From the NCBI RefSeq assembly GCF_030269925.1, contig NC_085107.1, forward strand, positions 18,044,001 to 18,108,000: DNA of 64,000 bases, in the 5' to 3' direction. The notes below the pieces were generated by a model that did no database searches, was not told the DNA's origin, and saw only the letters and a list, made by a program, of their open reading frames with translations. The position numbers and the translations under genes were made by a program. Of the stretch, positions 1 through 11,645 are shown one piece after another. This DNA is from Bombyx mori (Eukaryota; Arthropoda; Insecta; Lepidoptera; Bombycidae). Numbering within the stretch: the first letter of the stretch is position 1; each line of letters opens with the position of its first letter.

Positions 1-318
1 GAGATGAATTTTGCAATTGTTTTACAATTTTGCAAATGTATTTTCTATCCAAGAACAAAACTACAAAATATCGCACGCACATACGGTGCGATAACGTCAC
101 TTATGAAAATTATGCAATTTTTCAGGAGAAACGTTGGAAAATTCAACACCTTGTTTATATAATTCTTATAAAGTTTTCCTAGGCTATAGAAATAAAATTA
201 TAATATTTAAACTAATACCCTTCATCAGCAAAAGCAAACATCTCTCTCGTCTCATTGCTAAAAAAAAAAATGTATTTTCTCATGCTCAGTTCAGTGTTAA
301 GAAAAATTGAGTAAGTTC

Positions 319-573
319 TTTTATTTTTATTTTTTTATTGCTTAGATGGGTGAACGAGCTCACAGCCCACCTGGTATTAAGCGGTTACTGGAGCCCATAG
401 ACATCCACAACGTAAATGCGTCACCCACCTTGAGATATAAGTTCTAAGGTCTCAAGTAAGTTACAACGGCTGCCCCACCCTTCAAACCGAAACGCATTAC
501 CGCTTCACGGCAGAAATAGGCAGGGTGGCGGTACCTACCCGCGCGGACTCACAAGAGGTCCTACCACCAGTAA
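319..573 (-). mobile_element. Bm1-type SINE, body only
   Basis: Reverse-oriented body from the T-rich tail (ATTGCTTAGATGGG) to the conserved AGGTCCTACCACCAG end. It lacks the tRNA-like head. Confidence 0.85.
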
Positions 574-1030
574 GTGACTTTATAGCACCGCACGTGCGAT
601 ATTTCACAAATACATCCCGGCCTCGAGTGTGAAATGAATTTGTTAAACAGATATAAAAGATTTTACACGACCCACAACTAAACGCAGCAACGTATCGGCT
701 CTTTAAGATCAAACAAACGCGCCTATTACATCACCCTGGAAACGACACATTAAAACAGTTGTTTATCTTTAAAACATTCACCGTCGGTGTCTTTGCACTA
801 CGGAAATAGTTCTGCGACGATTGACCGGCGTCATGCGTGAATGCATCTACGGAAATGTAGACGGGAAATCTATGTAAGTCTGTTTCATCATTTGATCCGA
901 GTAGACGGGATACGCTGCGGAGACGTGGACTTTGCGGCAGATCGAGAAAAAGAAATAATTAAATACCTTAATTAATTAAATACCTTATCACTAAGCAGAC
1001 ACCAATGGAGAAGGAGATCCTTACGCGGAA
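574..1030. other. Unannotated, nothing recognised
   Basis: No convincing gene or repeat signature seen. Confidence 0.5.
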
Positions 1031-1275
1031 GTGGCATTGAATTGGTCACACTTTGAGAAAGCCCGATACCCACCTATCAAAGAGAGCACTGACCTGGAAA
1101 GTGTCTGGGAAAAGGAAGAGAGGCCGCCCCAGAACAACTTGGTTTCGCTCGGTGGAGCAGGAGCTAGGGGTCTTGGGCATGACGTGGGAGGAGCTAGAAC
1201 AGACTGCCCAAGACCGATATAAATGGAAAAATTTTATTCGAGGCCTACACCCCAGCAGAGGATAATAGGAAAGAA
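1031..1275 (+). mobile_element. LINE 3' fragment (RTE/R4-like reverse transcriptase C-terminus)
   Basis: The frame at 1053-1265 reads KRKRGRPRTTW, then EQELGVLGMTWEELEQTAQD, then WKNFIRGLHPSRG and stop. This is the typical C-terminal signature of non-LTR reverse transcriptase ORFs. It is followed by a short ATGATGA-type tandem tail ending near 1293. The 5' end is truncated. Confidence 0.75.
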
Positions 1276-1293
1276 TGATGAATGATGATGAAT

Positions 1294-2428
1294 TAAATAC
1301 CTTATTCGCGCGATTTAAGGCAATTTTAAATAAAATTACCGAATCGATTCAGCCGTGTGCTGAAGAAATTACAGCATTGAATTTTTGTTTTTAAGCACGT
1401 ACAAATGGAACAAGCCATACGCTATATACGTAGGTAAAATGCCCTCTCGACAAAACTCCATCAAATTTCTACTACTACTAGGTACTACTACTAATACTAC
1501 ATCTCCGTATTTCGCTAGCCGTAAACATAATTAGAACTACATTTAGGGTTTTGTTCCGCGTTTATAATTCAATTATAAATATAATTATATCAAGTAGACC
1601 GTAATATTATACACTTAGTTCTCTTAATGTGAAAAGAATTGTAGATATCAATAAATTATTATTATTATTATTGAAAATCAGAAGGTAGTTAGCGTGATAT
1701 TGAAATGTCGACTGAGAGCATGTTTATGCATATGTCGTATGTGCTGACCACGAAAACTGTAAAGTAATCGAAACTTTGGCACTAATAAAATTACTATTAA
1801 GACGTAAGTATGCAGTAACTTCAATTACAACTCATTACATCAATTTCACTCGATGTCGTTAAAAAAATTAAAATAAGTTCCACGAAAACAATGGCGAACT
1901 GACCGAGGTACCTTAGAGATATTATGGCAATGTAAAGCTTAATACGATTTTATCATCCAACGTACGATAGACGTGTCCAAAATTATTTGTTCTAGCTTAA
2001 TACATACCCGTATAAAGCGAGAAATAAGCATCATTAAATATTTTTATTCGGTGAATCTAGCATGACCCCTCGAGGTTACCAGAATAGATAGGATGGAAAG
2101 TCCTTTTCTACACAGGAAAGCAGTTGCTTGAGGTTGATGGGGCTGCCCTCATCCCTTAAATGCTCTGCCGGTTCAGCCTTGATCTTATAAGGCAAGTCAT
2201 GATTCCCCAAGCCTATCGGTTTGATTAAATATTCGATGAAAATTCGTAGTGGTCAATTATTTATCGGCTAGATGAACGTAACCGCGACCTTTCTGGTTCA
2301 AGGTGTTTCCGGGGCACATACACATCATAACCAAAATGCTGCCACCTTGTGACATGAGACGAAATCTCAGAAAGAAATGTATTGTATAATTGTATTGTAT
2401 CGTATCGAGCAAATTCGAGGGACTGCTA
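1294..2428. other. AT-rich stretch with simple repeats
   Basis: Imperfect (CTA)n at 1470-1500 and (ATT)n near 1655-1672. A GC-richer segment at 2060-2340 may be a decayed element, but it has no match in the window. Confidence 0.5.
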
Positions 2429-2570
2429 ATAATTTTTTTTTTTTTTTTTTTTTATTGCCCTTGTAGGCAGACGAGCATACGGCCCACCTGATGGTGAGTG
2501 GTTACCGTCGCCCATGGACTTCAGCAATGCCAGGGGCAGAGCCAAGCCGCTGCCTATCGCGCCTTAATTA
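2429..2570 (-). mobile_element. Jockey/CR1-like LINE, 3' end
   Basis: A run of about 23 T followed by ATTGCCCTTGTAGGCAGACG and the block shared with 34348-34466 and 48031-48525. Only the last ~120 bp of the element remain, on the minus strand. Confidence 0.75.
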
Positions 2571-2635
2571 ATAGCCTTTGCAGCAGGCACTTAGTAAATA
2601 CTCAATAGTTATATAGTAATCTGTTAAGTTATTAT

Positions 2636-3070
2636 AAGTCATCGTGGTCTAAAGGATAAGACGTCCGGTGCATTCGGGTATAGTGATGCACCGGTGTTCG
2701 AATCTCGCAGGCAAGTATCTACAATTTTTTCTGATGAAATACGTACTCGACAAATGTTCGCGATTGAATTCCAGGGTGAAGGAATAGCATCGTGTAGTAA
2801 AAATGAAATCCTCAAAATTATAATTTGCGTAATTATTGGGGGTAGAACGTATTGTGAGTCCGCACGGGTAGGTACCACCATCCTGCCTATTTATGCTATG
2901 AAGCAGTAATGGCTTGAAGGGCGGAGCAGCTGTTGTATTGTAAAAGCTGAGACCTTAGAACTCATGTCTCAAGGTAGGTGGCGGCATTTACTTTGTAGAT
3001 GCCTACGGGCTCCGGTAACCACTGAACATCAGGTGGGCCGTGAGCTCGTCCACCCACATAAGCTATAAAT
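2636..3070 (+). mobile_element. Bm1-type SINE, near full length with tRNA-like head
   Basis: The head has an A-box-like segment (TGGTCTAAAGGATAAGACG) and a B-box-like segment (GGTGTTCGAATC), as in tRNA-derived pol III promoters. The middle region (TTGCGTAATTA...) and the common Bm1 body follow, ending GTCCACCCACATAAGC. Confidence 0.85.
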
Positions 3071-3174
3071 ACTTACTAAAATAGATTAAGAAAGATTTTA
3101 GATAATCACGGACGCCTCTAAAATTTATATCCACATAATGATTTCGTTTTCTAATGGTAAGGCGTCATAAGTAC

Positions 3175-3415
3175 TGGTATTAGAATGTCTTGTTAGTCCG
3201 CACGGGTAGGTACCACCAGCGTGCTTGTTTGATCGCGAAGCAGTAATGCGTTTCGGTTTGAAGGACGGGGTAGTTCTTATACCTACTGTAAAACGGATAC
3301 TTAGAACTCATTTCTCAAGGTGGGTGGCGGAATTTACGCTGTTGACATCTACGGACTCCGGTAACCACTTAACACCAGGCGGGCCGTGAGCTCTTCGACC
3401 CATCTAAGCAAAAAG
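3175..3415 (+). mobile_element. Bm1-type SINE, body only
   Basis: A second body copy about 100 bp after the previous one, in the same orientation, starting near GTCCGCACGGGTAGG and ending at CCCATCTAAGC with an A-rich tail. Confidence 0.8.
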
Positions 3416-5378
3416 TACTTATGAATTAAAAAATATAACGATTATTATTTGTTATTGTTGGGAACCCAACAAAATTGTATAAAACCTTTTTTATTGTTGT
3501 CGTTGTGGTTTTTGACATTACATTTGAATTTTGAATTTTGGAATGTCTTAGTTTTGTCATTCTCTTTTTATCCGTGCTATTGTACGCGATTTATAAAATT
3601 TTAAAAATATACAAATTTTATACGTGCAATCCTCGCGAGTTTATTTATCAAGTTCCTTGCCCATCCTAATCATACAGTCCACTACAGTTATTTTATTTAA
3701 ATATTATTTTTGCTACAGCTAAAGCTGTAATAGCTAATAGACAATAATAGACGGCTAACAAACAGTGTTTGCCTATTTAGATAAATAGATACTAAGATAT
3801 TTAAAACGTAATTTTCATTAAAAATATCGATCATTAGACTAGCGTTCGTATACGTGCTGTACAAAAATATATTATTTTACAAAGTATACCTAATCTCGGA
3901 CCATTTTCCCTGTTCAATGTTAAAATGCGGTATTTAGATCCCGTGCCGCCATTCAACGGTGACACTTGAGGGTTGTTAAGCGGCACGTAGGTGTCATAAG
4001 GGGTTGAATACTCTTAGGGGTGGAAGACTCAATTACGTACGGCATCGTTCTACGCGTATACCACGAAAAATGCCAATTTTATTGAATGTTTTATTTATTT
4101 TGGTATTTAAGTGTGTCTTTTACATTTTATTTAATCTATTTGTAATGTATTGATGTTTTACACTAGTTTAAATTGTGGTTGCGTTTAGTCTCGGAAGCAT
4201 TGTGTTTTTTATTATGGATAACATTTTCAGAAGGTACTCTCTCTGTCCCACCCGAAATAGCGGAAAACTTTAAATTGTCCTTCTAACATTTGCAGAAAGT
4301 ACATACAAACTTGTCGAATCATTATTTTTCATATGCGACCGCACTGCACCAGCGTCAACAAATAAATGGTAAAATACCTGAAAGAGCCTATTAGAATAAA
4401 CATTTCGAGAATTCATTAATAAAATAAAATGTTTTTACATTAAATTTATAATGAATTTCAAAACGTAGAGGCCGCAGATGTAAGACGAATCAAATCAGTA
4501 TCTGAAATCAATAATGTTCCCCTTAATTTAATTAAAATGATAATAATTCAATTAATCGATTAACTGTGACCGTTAAGTAGGAAATCATGAAAAAAAATTA
4601 TGATAAAAAAATATGTTTTAGGTGCCTTCAAAGCACATAAAATTATTGCCATATTAAAATGATGAATAATTAGTCTAATGGTAAATACGTGTTTTTTTTT
4701 AAATTACAATTAACTAATGATGTTGATACACATTAAGAGAAATTATTCTAATGTATTTAATGTATTTAATCTAATGTATTAATATCTAACGAAAGAAATT
4801 ATAAATACAATTTAGTACAAAAACTCTGTAGTACTAAGTGCACAATATATTTTATTTATTATATTTAAAGGTATAAATAAGTTTAACTATGAAATGTTAC
4901 GCGGGATCTTCTGATATGTATGTAGGTCTGTACGATAATCAATATATAATAATAGTCGAACAAACCAACATCTTTATTTAAATAAATTAAAAAGAAACTA
5001 TCGTTTTTTTAAATAAAGGCTACTGCTTTTTTTAATAAATCTTAACTATATTATGACAACTACAATTCTGTATTATTTGATTATCTTCAATGTGTTAATA
5101 AAAGGTTAAGTTCTTTTTTTAAATAAAAATACTAATTAATTAAAATTGCAGTTACACTAATAATCTAATTTTTTACGGGAATCTAAACCAAACGAATTAA
5201 AAAAAAAACCTAATCGTTTTTAAGAGATCTCTGAACTAATCTGCAGCCTTGTACTTACGAATTCCGTTTACGTATAAAATTATAAAAATAAGATGAAGAA
5301 AGTAAACCGTTGAGAAACAAAACTGATTACACACAGCACACACACACAAACACACAGAGCTGAACACGTCACATCACG
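3416..5378. other. AT-rich stretch, nothing recognised
   Basis: Many stops in all frames; a short CA-rich run at 5331-5358 only. Confidence 0.5.
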
Positions 5379-5850
5379 TTAATTATACATGAGATAATCA
5401 CCGGCAAACAGCATAGAGAAGTTGGTAAATGTGCCCGACCGACTGAGATAGTCGGCGGAGCTCTTGATGTCGATCATGTCGTCAGCGGAGCGGCGGCATG
5501 ACGGCGGTGCGGACGGATCGCGACCTCCGTCTGCAGCACGGGGCGGGATCGTCCCGCCACGCCCTCCACCCGGGCGCGCTACACCCCGCCAATCGCACAA
5601 CACTACGGCTAATCTTTATCTCAGAAAAATAAACATGGTGGGCGTGAGATAATGACGCGCTCCGCCGGCGCCCGTAATCAAGAGCCTTTGTGGCCGAACG
5701 TTACCGAGCTTATCCGACGTTTGGACGAAAATTGTGCTTCGATTTTTCGCCCATTGACCGATGTTGGCGCCTGCCCAGCAGCGATCGTTGCCGCCGGGCC
5801 CGACTGTTTTAATTTCGACATCAACGTTCGTTTGTACGTGTAACGTCTGT
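5379..5850 (-). other. GC-rich block with possible alternative first exon
   Basis: CpG-rich sequence in AT-rich DNA. On the minus strand a short frame opens with ATG at about 5477 (peptide MIDIKSSADYLSRSG...) and runs to TAA at 5379. A weak donor-like GTGATT occurs shortly before the stop. The frame is open upstream of the ATG through the GC-rich part, with no further ATG. On the plus strand a 63-codon frame (5652-5843) also exists. The pattern suggests a promoter or first exon. No family is recognised. Confidence 0.35.
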
Positions 5851-6989
5851 ACCAGATTCTATTGAGTTAGCAATCTACTTCCCTACTCACCCAAAACCTT
5901 AATTGGTCGACTTCCTCTAAGTGAAATTTCGGTAGGATTGTATCTATGCCATCTTTTATTTGTTTACGAGAGTAGAGTTACGATACTTATAAATGTAATT
6001 TTGAAATTAAGTCGATAATAGCAATCGTTCTCAAAGTCAAATCGCACATAACCTACATGTAAAGGACAATAATATAGAGTTGCAAGCGCCAATACGTACC
6101 TATCGTAAGCAGGAGCCGTTAGCAGTTTTAAACTAATTAAACATTACTAAAATTATCATCCATCGCGAATATCTATATTAAACAGACAAAGATAAAACAA
6201 TTTAATACCTTTTTTTTATTCTGTTTATCAACCGATTTTTTTAAATACCTATTGATGAGCTATAATGTTATCAACTAAAAAGTGTTGAAATTTTTTTGTT
6301 TTTCATAGCTTAAAGGTGATTGATTATGATCGAATTACTGAATTACGATCCACTGAACGAACACTAGTTTATGTGATCAGAAATAATCAGTACTAATTAC
6401 ATTATGCCATGTCTCAGAACATATTCGAAAACCAATAAAGTAAATTTAAATCCGACACAGATTGAAAACATTTTGATTGGTTGAAATCATCAGGTGTTCC
6501 TCTTGTTTTTCGCCTGGCTTGTATTATTCTGTTTTTGCTTTGTTTAATTCATTCGTGAACAATGTCCCGCGTCCATTGTGCGTTTCACAGCTTTTTTCCA
6601 GCTCGATAATTGTCCATATAATTGGTTGAATTTAGGCATATTGTGAACGGTTTTTCTGGTGTCCGATGACTTTTTGTCTGTAGCAAAATAGGCCATTTGC
6701 ATTAAAACGATATTAATTTTATGGCACGTTCTGAATTTTTTTTTGTCTTATTTTTGATTGAATAATTTGACTGTCGAGGGTTTTTTTGTAATAAACATAA
6801 TAATATCTAATGATAGCATCAAAAAGTTAGAATATTAAAGACTTTTCTAGTCATCTCGAGATTTAAGGCCGAGTTTTGGGACTAAGTAATACAAGTGTAT
6901 TGGATCGGGTTTAAACAGGAAAGTATGGCCGCTTTGCGGTAGAAATAGGCAAGCCTATGACACTTACTCGTACGAACTAACATTATACG
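5851..6989. other. AT-rich stretch, nothing recognised
   Basis: A weak echo of Bm1 (GCGGTAGAAATAGGCAAG) near 6936-6955; otherwise no features. Confidence 0.45.
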
Positions 6990-7238
6990 ATTTTTTTTCT
7001 ACCTAAGCTGATAGCCTTTAGTGGCTATTTCAGCGTAACCTTAGCTAGTAGGTGAGCTTACGGGGCTCAAACCGGAGTATTGCTAACACTAGCCCTAGCA
7101 AGAGCTCTGTCTATGGGTTAATTCGCTCGTCGAGCCCTTCGTCGCAAACGACGGGTTCGACGAGGACGGTGACCGGTGCTTGTGGTACCTAAAAGCACCG
7201 TTAATGGATCGGGAGGATCCGTAATGACGTGTTAATAC
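6990..7238 (-). mobile_element. L1-like LINE (BMC1-type) 3' end, internally deleted
   Basis: The sense strand is minus, and the poly(A) appears as the T run before CTACCTAAGCTGATAGCC. The family block CCCTAGCAAGAGC jumps directly to TCTGTCTATGGG, skipping about 90 bp that the copy at 7631 retains. Confidence 0.75.
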
Positions 7239-7630
7239 TCGACTACTACCACCATAAAAACTTATAAAGACTTGATTTGAAATTAGAACTCGAACAAAAG
7301 TGAACTATTGCAGACAAAAAATAGGAACTCATAAAATACAATAGTCAGTCTTGTTTATCGGATTTCTGTACTTTTCACCATAAAACTACTGAACAAATTT
7401 TATTAGAATTTGACATAGTTGTGGGAAAACTTTGCGAAGGAAATGTGGGTATTATTATTCGTCTTTCTCGCGGAGTTCTTCATAATACTAAGTTTGTATT
7501 GGATTTCGAGAGAACGAAAACACAGGTGTGGGTATAGTTTCTAACAATAGTTAGACTACTCATATTATAGTTTCATAAAAGTAATTTTCCTATATATTTT
7601 TTTGCTATTTAACTAACTATACAATATTTT

Positions 7631-8034
7631 TTTTTGTTTCCCTACCTTTGCTGGTAGCCTTGAGAGGCTATTTCAGTTTCACCCTAACGTGTGTAGGTGA
7701 GCTCACGGGGCTCAAACCGGATTGCTGCTAACACTGACCCCAGCAAGAGCAGTGCTTCGCAGAATCTACCACCGGATCGGAAACGCGACCCACTGAGAAG
7801 ATCCGGCGAGAAACTCAGTGGGCTATGTCTATGGGTTAGTTCGATGAGGACGGTGACCGGTGCTTGTGGTGCCTAAAAGCACCGTTAATGGATCGGGAGG
7901 ATCCGTAATGACGTGCTTTGGGCGACGTCGACTGTTTACCATTCGGTCTACATGATCGGGTATGTAGTTTCCAGCGGCCACGACAAGAGGGTTCTCAAGT
8001 CGTGTCGCCTTCTAGAAATGGCGCAACTATACAA
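7631..8034 (-). mobile_element. L1-like LINE (BMC1-type) 3' end
   Basis: Longer copy of the same family, only about 400 bp from the previous one and in the same orientation. It reaches into the C-terminal codons of ORF2 (the part near 7900-8030). Confidence 0.8.
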
Positions 8035-8179
8035 TGTAAATGCATCCTCATAATTTTAAATGCGAAAATGAATGAATTCGTTGCGTTTTTGCATATTAGG
8101 CACTCAACGGATCACCGTGTAAATACCGTGTTATACAGAAAAGGTAATAAATACTTTGAATTCAGAAATAGTGCTATTA

Positions 8180-8312
8180 CCTAATGAATACGCTTTTATT
8201 GGCTTCAGACGTATGTATGTATGTAACGGAATCTTTGAACATGATTTTGACCCCCTTCAAAACGTCGGATTAACTCGAAATTTGGTGTACTTCTGTTTGG
8301 TAACTATCTGTT
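8180..8312 (-). repeat. Dispersed repeat C
   Basis: The segment with GACCCCCTTCAAAACGTCGG and GCTTTTATTGGCTTC is the reverse complement of sequence at 38085-38277 and is related to 32785-32950. The class is unknown; it has the look of a non-autonomous element end. Confidence 0.5.
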
Positions 8313-9252
8313 CATAAAATATTTATAACTACTGATACCCCCTATACTATAACTACTGCACCCCACGCTTTTTTTACAATAAAATATTTTATTTCTTACA
8401 CTACTTTTAATTCAAATTTATAAAAAATTATTTTCTATTTTTTAGTTGTTTTTTCTATAAAAGCGTATTTTGTTTGTTTTTTTTAAACTATTATTTGTTT
8501 TATGAACGCAAATGAATTAGCAATTAAAGGCTGGTCTATTTATATAAAAACGATTTGTGTGTTCCATATAGACTCTGAAACGATCGGACCGAATTCACCA
8601 AAATTTCAAAGCAATGTTTAGGCAGGCGCAGTGGGCGATCCTGTGAAGTTTAGTATTGATTGGATCAAGGCCAAATTCAAGAAGATCTAAGAATAAAGTA
8701 GTTTGGGTTTTAGTAGTTTTCAATAAAAAATTAAAAGGATCCATATTAATTTTAGCACGTTATGTAACGAAATCGAATTTTCGAGAACAAGTTTTAAATT
8801 AGGCAATACCTGTATACCATTAACCATTACAATTGGGCAAAGGTTAGGGTTCGCGAACCTCGAATTACATCAGATTGCTAATAAGCTCATCTATATCCAC
8901 AAAAATAACATTATTACGAACAAGCAAAAATGAATTTCTCGAATTCCGCAAACAAATAGTTTGGTTAGCTGTAATTAATTTTGATTTATTAAGTCAGGGT
9001 TGCGACCCTGGCCGTGCGGCGGCAAACCGTGACCGGGGAACTGGCGCTCACTGCTATAAAATGCAAAAATAATTTCCATTTTATTTGCATTCGAATACAT
9101 TCGTTTCATTATTGGTCATGTTGATAGGCTAAAGAGAAAACAACTCATGATCTTGAAGTTCAGAAGTTTGCGAATGTGCGAACTTGGTTTGGACACTATG
9201 TCTTTGACCACTGTCTAGAAAAGCATTGAAACATTTAACAAATCAAAGTCTC
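8313..9252. other. AT-rich stretch, nothing firm
   Basis: Phrases such as AACGATCGGACCGAATTCAC near 8580 resemble dispersed moth repeats, but no boundaries can be drawn. Confidence 0.4.
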
Positions 9253-9503
9253 AATTTTTTTTATTGCTTATATGAGTGGACGAGTTCACAGGCCACCTGG
9301 TGTTAAGTGGTTACTGGAGCCCATAGACATCTACAACGTAAATGCGTCACGCACCTTGAAATATAACTTCTAAGGTCTCAGTATAGTTATAACGACTGTC
9401 CCACCCTTCTAACCGAAACGCATTACTGCTTCACGGCAGAAATAGGCAGAGTGGTAGTACTTACCCGCGCGGACTCACAAGAGGTCCTACCACCAGTAAG
9501 ACG
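9253..9503 (-). mobile_element. Bm1-type SINE, body only
   Basis: Reverse-oriented body with a T-rich start (TTTTATTGCTTATATGAG) ending at GTCCTACCACCAGTAAG. Confidence 0.83.
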
Positions 9504-9858
9504 ATCCCACTTATATTAGTTAGAATTTTCAACTAGAAATTCATTCCCTTGATTTACAACTAAATGTTATTATACTGTGAATATAGTTTGGGCTTTCTTA
9601 TTCTAATAGACGCGAATGTTTGAAACGATTTGTATGTTTTAAGGTTTTGTCCGCGTGACTATTAAATAAACTCACAGTGAAATAAAATGTTAATAGAATT
9701 TAAGTGTTTTTTATTTGTACTGTGGCAAACATGAACGACCTCTAAAAATAACTTGCTTCATAGTACATTCGTGCTGTAAATAACACATAAAAATTACATC
9801 ACATGACTATTTCGATTTCGTTCGTCGCATGACGAAGCCGTCCCGCCCGAAACCATCA

Positions 9859-10034
9859 GTGTGCTTAGTGCGAGTTTTTTAACGTTCGCGATAGCGTAAA
9901 AGTTAGCTCATATTTGTATGCAATTTGATCGTTTGCCTACATTTGCCGCTAGGGGCGCTGTTCCAACTGCATGATACAAAATTGGGCTAACTTTTACGCT
10001 ATCGAGAACGTTAAAAAACTCGCACGAAGCACAC
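9859..10034. mobile_element. MITE with about 45-bp terminal inverted repeats
   Basis: The left end, GTGTGCTTAGTGCGAGTTTT and onward, is matched by the reverse complement of the right end with few mismatches for about 45 bp (through ATAGCGTAAAAGTTAGC). The internal part is about 85 bp with no coding potential. No convincing target duplication, so the superfamily is undetermined. Confidence 0.7.
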
Positions 10035-10054
10035 AGAATAGTACGTAAATGAAA

Positions 10055-10473
10055 TCTATATATTAATAAGTGAAGCAAAAACTTTGTATCCCTTTTTACG
10101 AAAATTGCGCGGTCGGAGGAGTATGAAATTTTCCACACTTATAGAGAATATAGAGAAGAAGTACACAATGCTAATATTTTTTTTAAATAATGCATAAAAG
10201 ATACATTAAATCAATAAAGAAAACATTACACACACTACAGACCATGTATTTGACGCACACACGCATGCATACTATTTATTGTCAAACTTTTGTTATTGAC
10301 GTCTGTTGTCAAATTGAGAATAGATTAAATATTGTTTGTCTTTGTTAATATTTTTTATAGTGTAGTCTTGGCGAAATTTGTGATTATAGAAGTATAAAAT
10401 ACAATCATAATAGTGTACAAATTTACAATTCCAATTAATTATAGTCGAATTTCGACTACTGCGGGACAACTAG
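10055..10473 (+). mobile_element. Non-autonomous Helitron (Lep1-like), complete
   Basis: Starts TC (TCTATATATTAATA) after an A and ends CTAG before a T, the classic AT-site insertion of Helitrons. A palindrome TAGTCGAATTTCGACTA just before the end forms the expected 3' hairpin. No Rep/helicase coding. Same family as 37055, 52399 and 54422. Confidence 0.82.
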
Positions 10474-10629
10474 TACCAACAATTATACTAGCGATTTTCA
10501 GTGTACTCGAAATTTACCCGCTGCAATGTCCGCGGGACAAGACCAAATTATATTAAGCAAACTTTGGTGTCCCGTCTTCGTTGATTCGTTGAGCCAAGAA
10601 TTTCTCCTGTCTTAATGCTAGCTGAAACG

Positions 10630-10852
10630 AAACCCACGGACACAACCCACTGAGTTTCTCACCGGATCTTCTCAGTGGGTCGCGTTTCCGATCCGGTGGT
10701 AGATTCTGCGATGCACTACTCTTGCTAGGGCCAGTGTTAGCAACACCTCCGGTTTGAGCCCCGAGAGCTCACCTACACGCTAGGTAGCTCACCTACACGC
10801 TAGATAACGCTGATATAGCTTCTCAGGGTTATCAGCATAGGTAGGAAAAAAA
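10630..10852 (+). mobile_element. L1-like LINE (BMC1-type) 3' end
   Basis: Sense on plus, ending CAGCATAGGTAGG plus a short A tail. Contains an internal tandem duplication of TAGCTCACCTACACGCTA near 10767-10804 not seen in the other copies. Confidence 0.8.
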
Positions 10853-11237
10853 AAACACTTTACACTTTAGATCACAATTACTAATTAAAATCTGACATAA
10901 AGATGTACAATGAATGATCTGCATCTCTAATAGTGACTATAGAATCGTTACAATTGATTTGAAACAGGAATATGTTTTTAAGTATTTCGTAATTTTTTCT
11001 TGTTGCACGTAAATAGTCGCGGTGTATATTGCGAGCTTTGGCGTTGCTGTTGTACAAGAGGGATCGTTAAACTAATCGCTGGTAACCTCGCAGGGCTATA
11101 CCTGCTTTGCCTGTTCCGAAGATAATGGAAAAGAATTGGAATGGTTATACCATAATTCCTGTATTTATTAATACACAAATTCTTTGAAAGCCAAGTAAAT
11201 CTGACTGATTCACTGTCAACAACAATATGCAATCAAG

Positions 11238-11357
11238 ACTTCTCCGTGGTGCAGTCTGACTGTTGTGTCTAGGGTGGTGAGTTTGATTCCCACATCGGGT
11301 AAACATTATGTGCTGGGTGATATGGGAACAGATTTGACTGGGTGTTTATTGTCTGTA
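11238..11357 (+). mobile_element. tRNA-derived SINE-like fragment, distinct from Bm1
   Basis: TCCGTGGTGCAG resembles an A box and GTGAGTTTGATTCCCAC a B box, followed by a short body. A decayed reverse copy appears near 35890-36000. Not a real tRNA: no acceptor-stem pairing. Confidence 0.45.
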
Positions 11358-11645
11358 CATCATCATAGTCGGCTACTCTTGGCAGAGTAGTCGTGGTCAT
11401 GTGGAATCCATGTTTATTAAAACCTTGGTAGCTGTTTACCATAGTTCGTGAACTATGGAAATGATTGGCGCACGTACTCGTTAAGTGAGGTTTTAGTAAG
11501 GTCTTTCACTTGACAGTCCAGCACACGGGCTTCGTCCACGAGATCTTTTAACATTGAACTTACCCTGAACAACAAGTTTCTCGATAGACTCTGCTGGCCG
11601 TCACGATACGTTTCCAAAATATCGCAGAATCTTGGATTGCACTTT
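11358..11645 (-). mobile_element. LINE 3' fragment (reverse transcriptase C-terminus)
   Basis: On the minus strand, 11645-11575 reads SKILRYFGNVSRRPAESIEK then LVVQG, a typical non-LTR RT C-terminal motif. It is then degenerate to a 3' tail with GACTACTCTGCCAAGAGTAG and ATG repeats. Related tails occur at 27217-27470. Confidence 0.6.

Noticed and set aside
2637..2712. tRNA gene candidate (A and B boxes)
   Set aside because: Head of a SINE: no cloverleaf with paired acceptor stem, and it is continuous with the Bm1 body. The same applies at 20623 and 33842.
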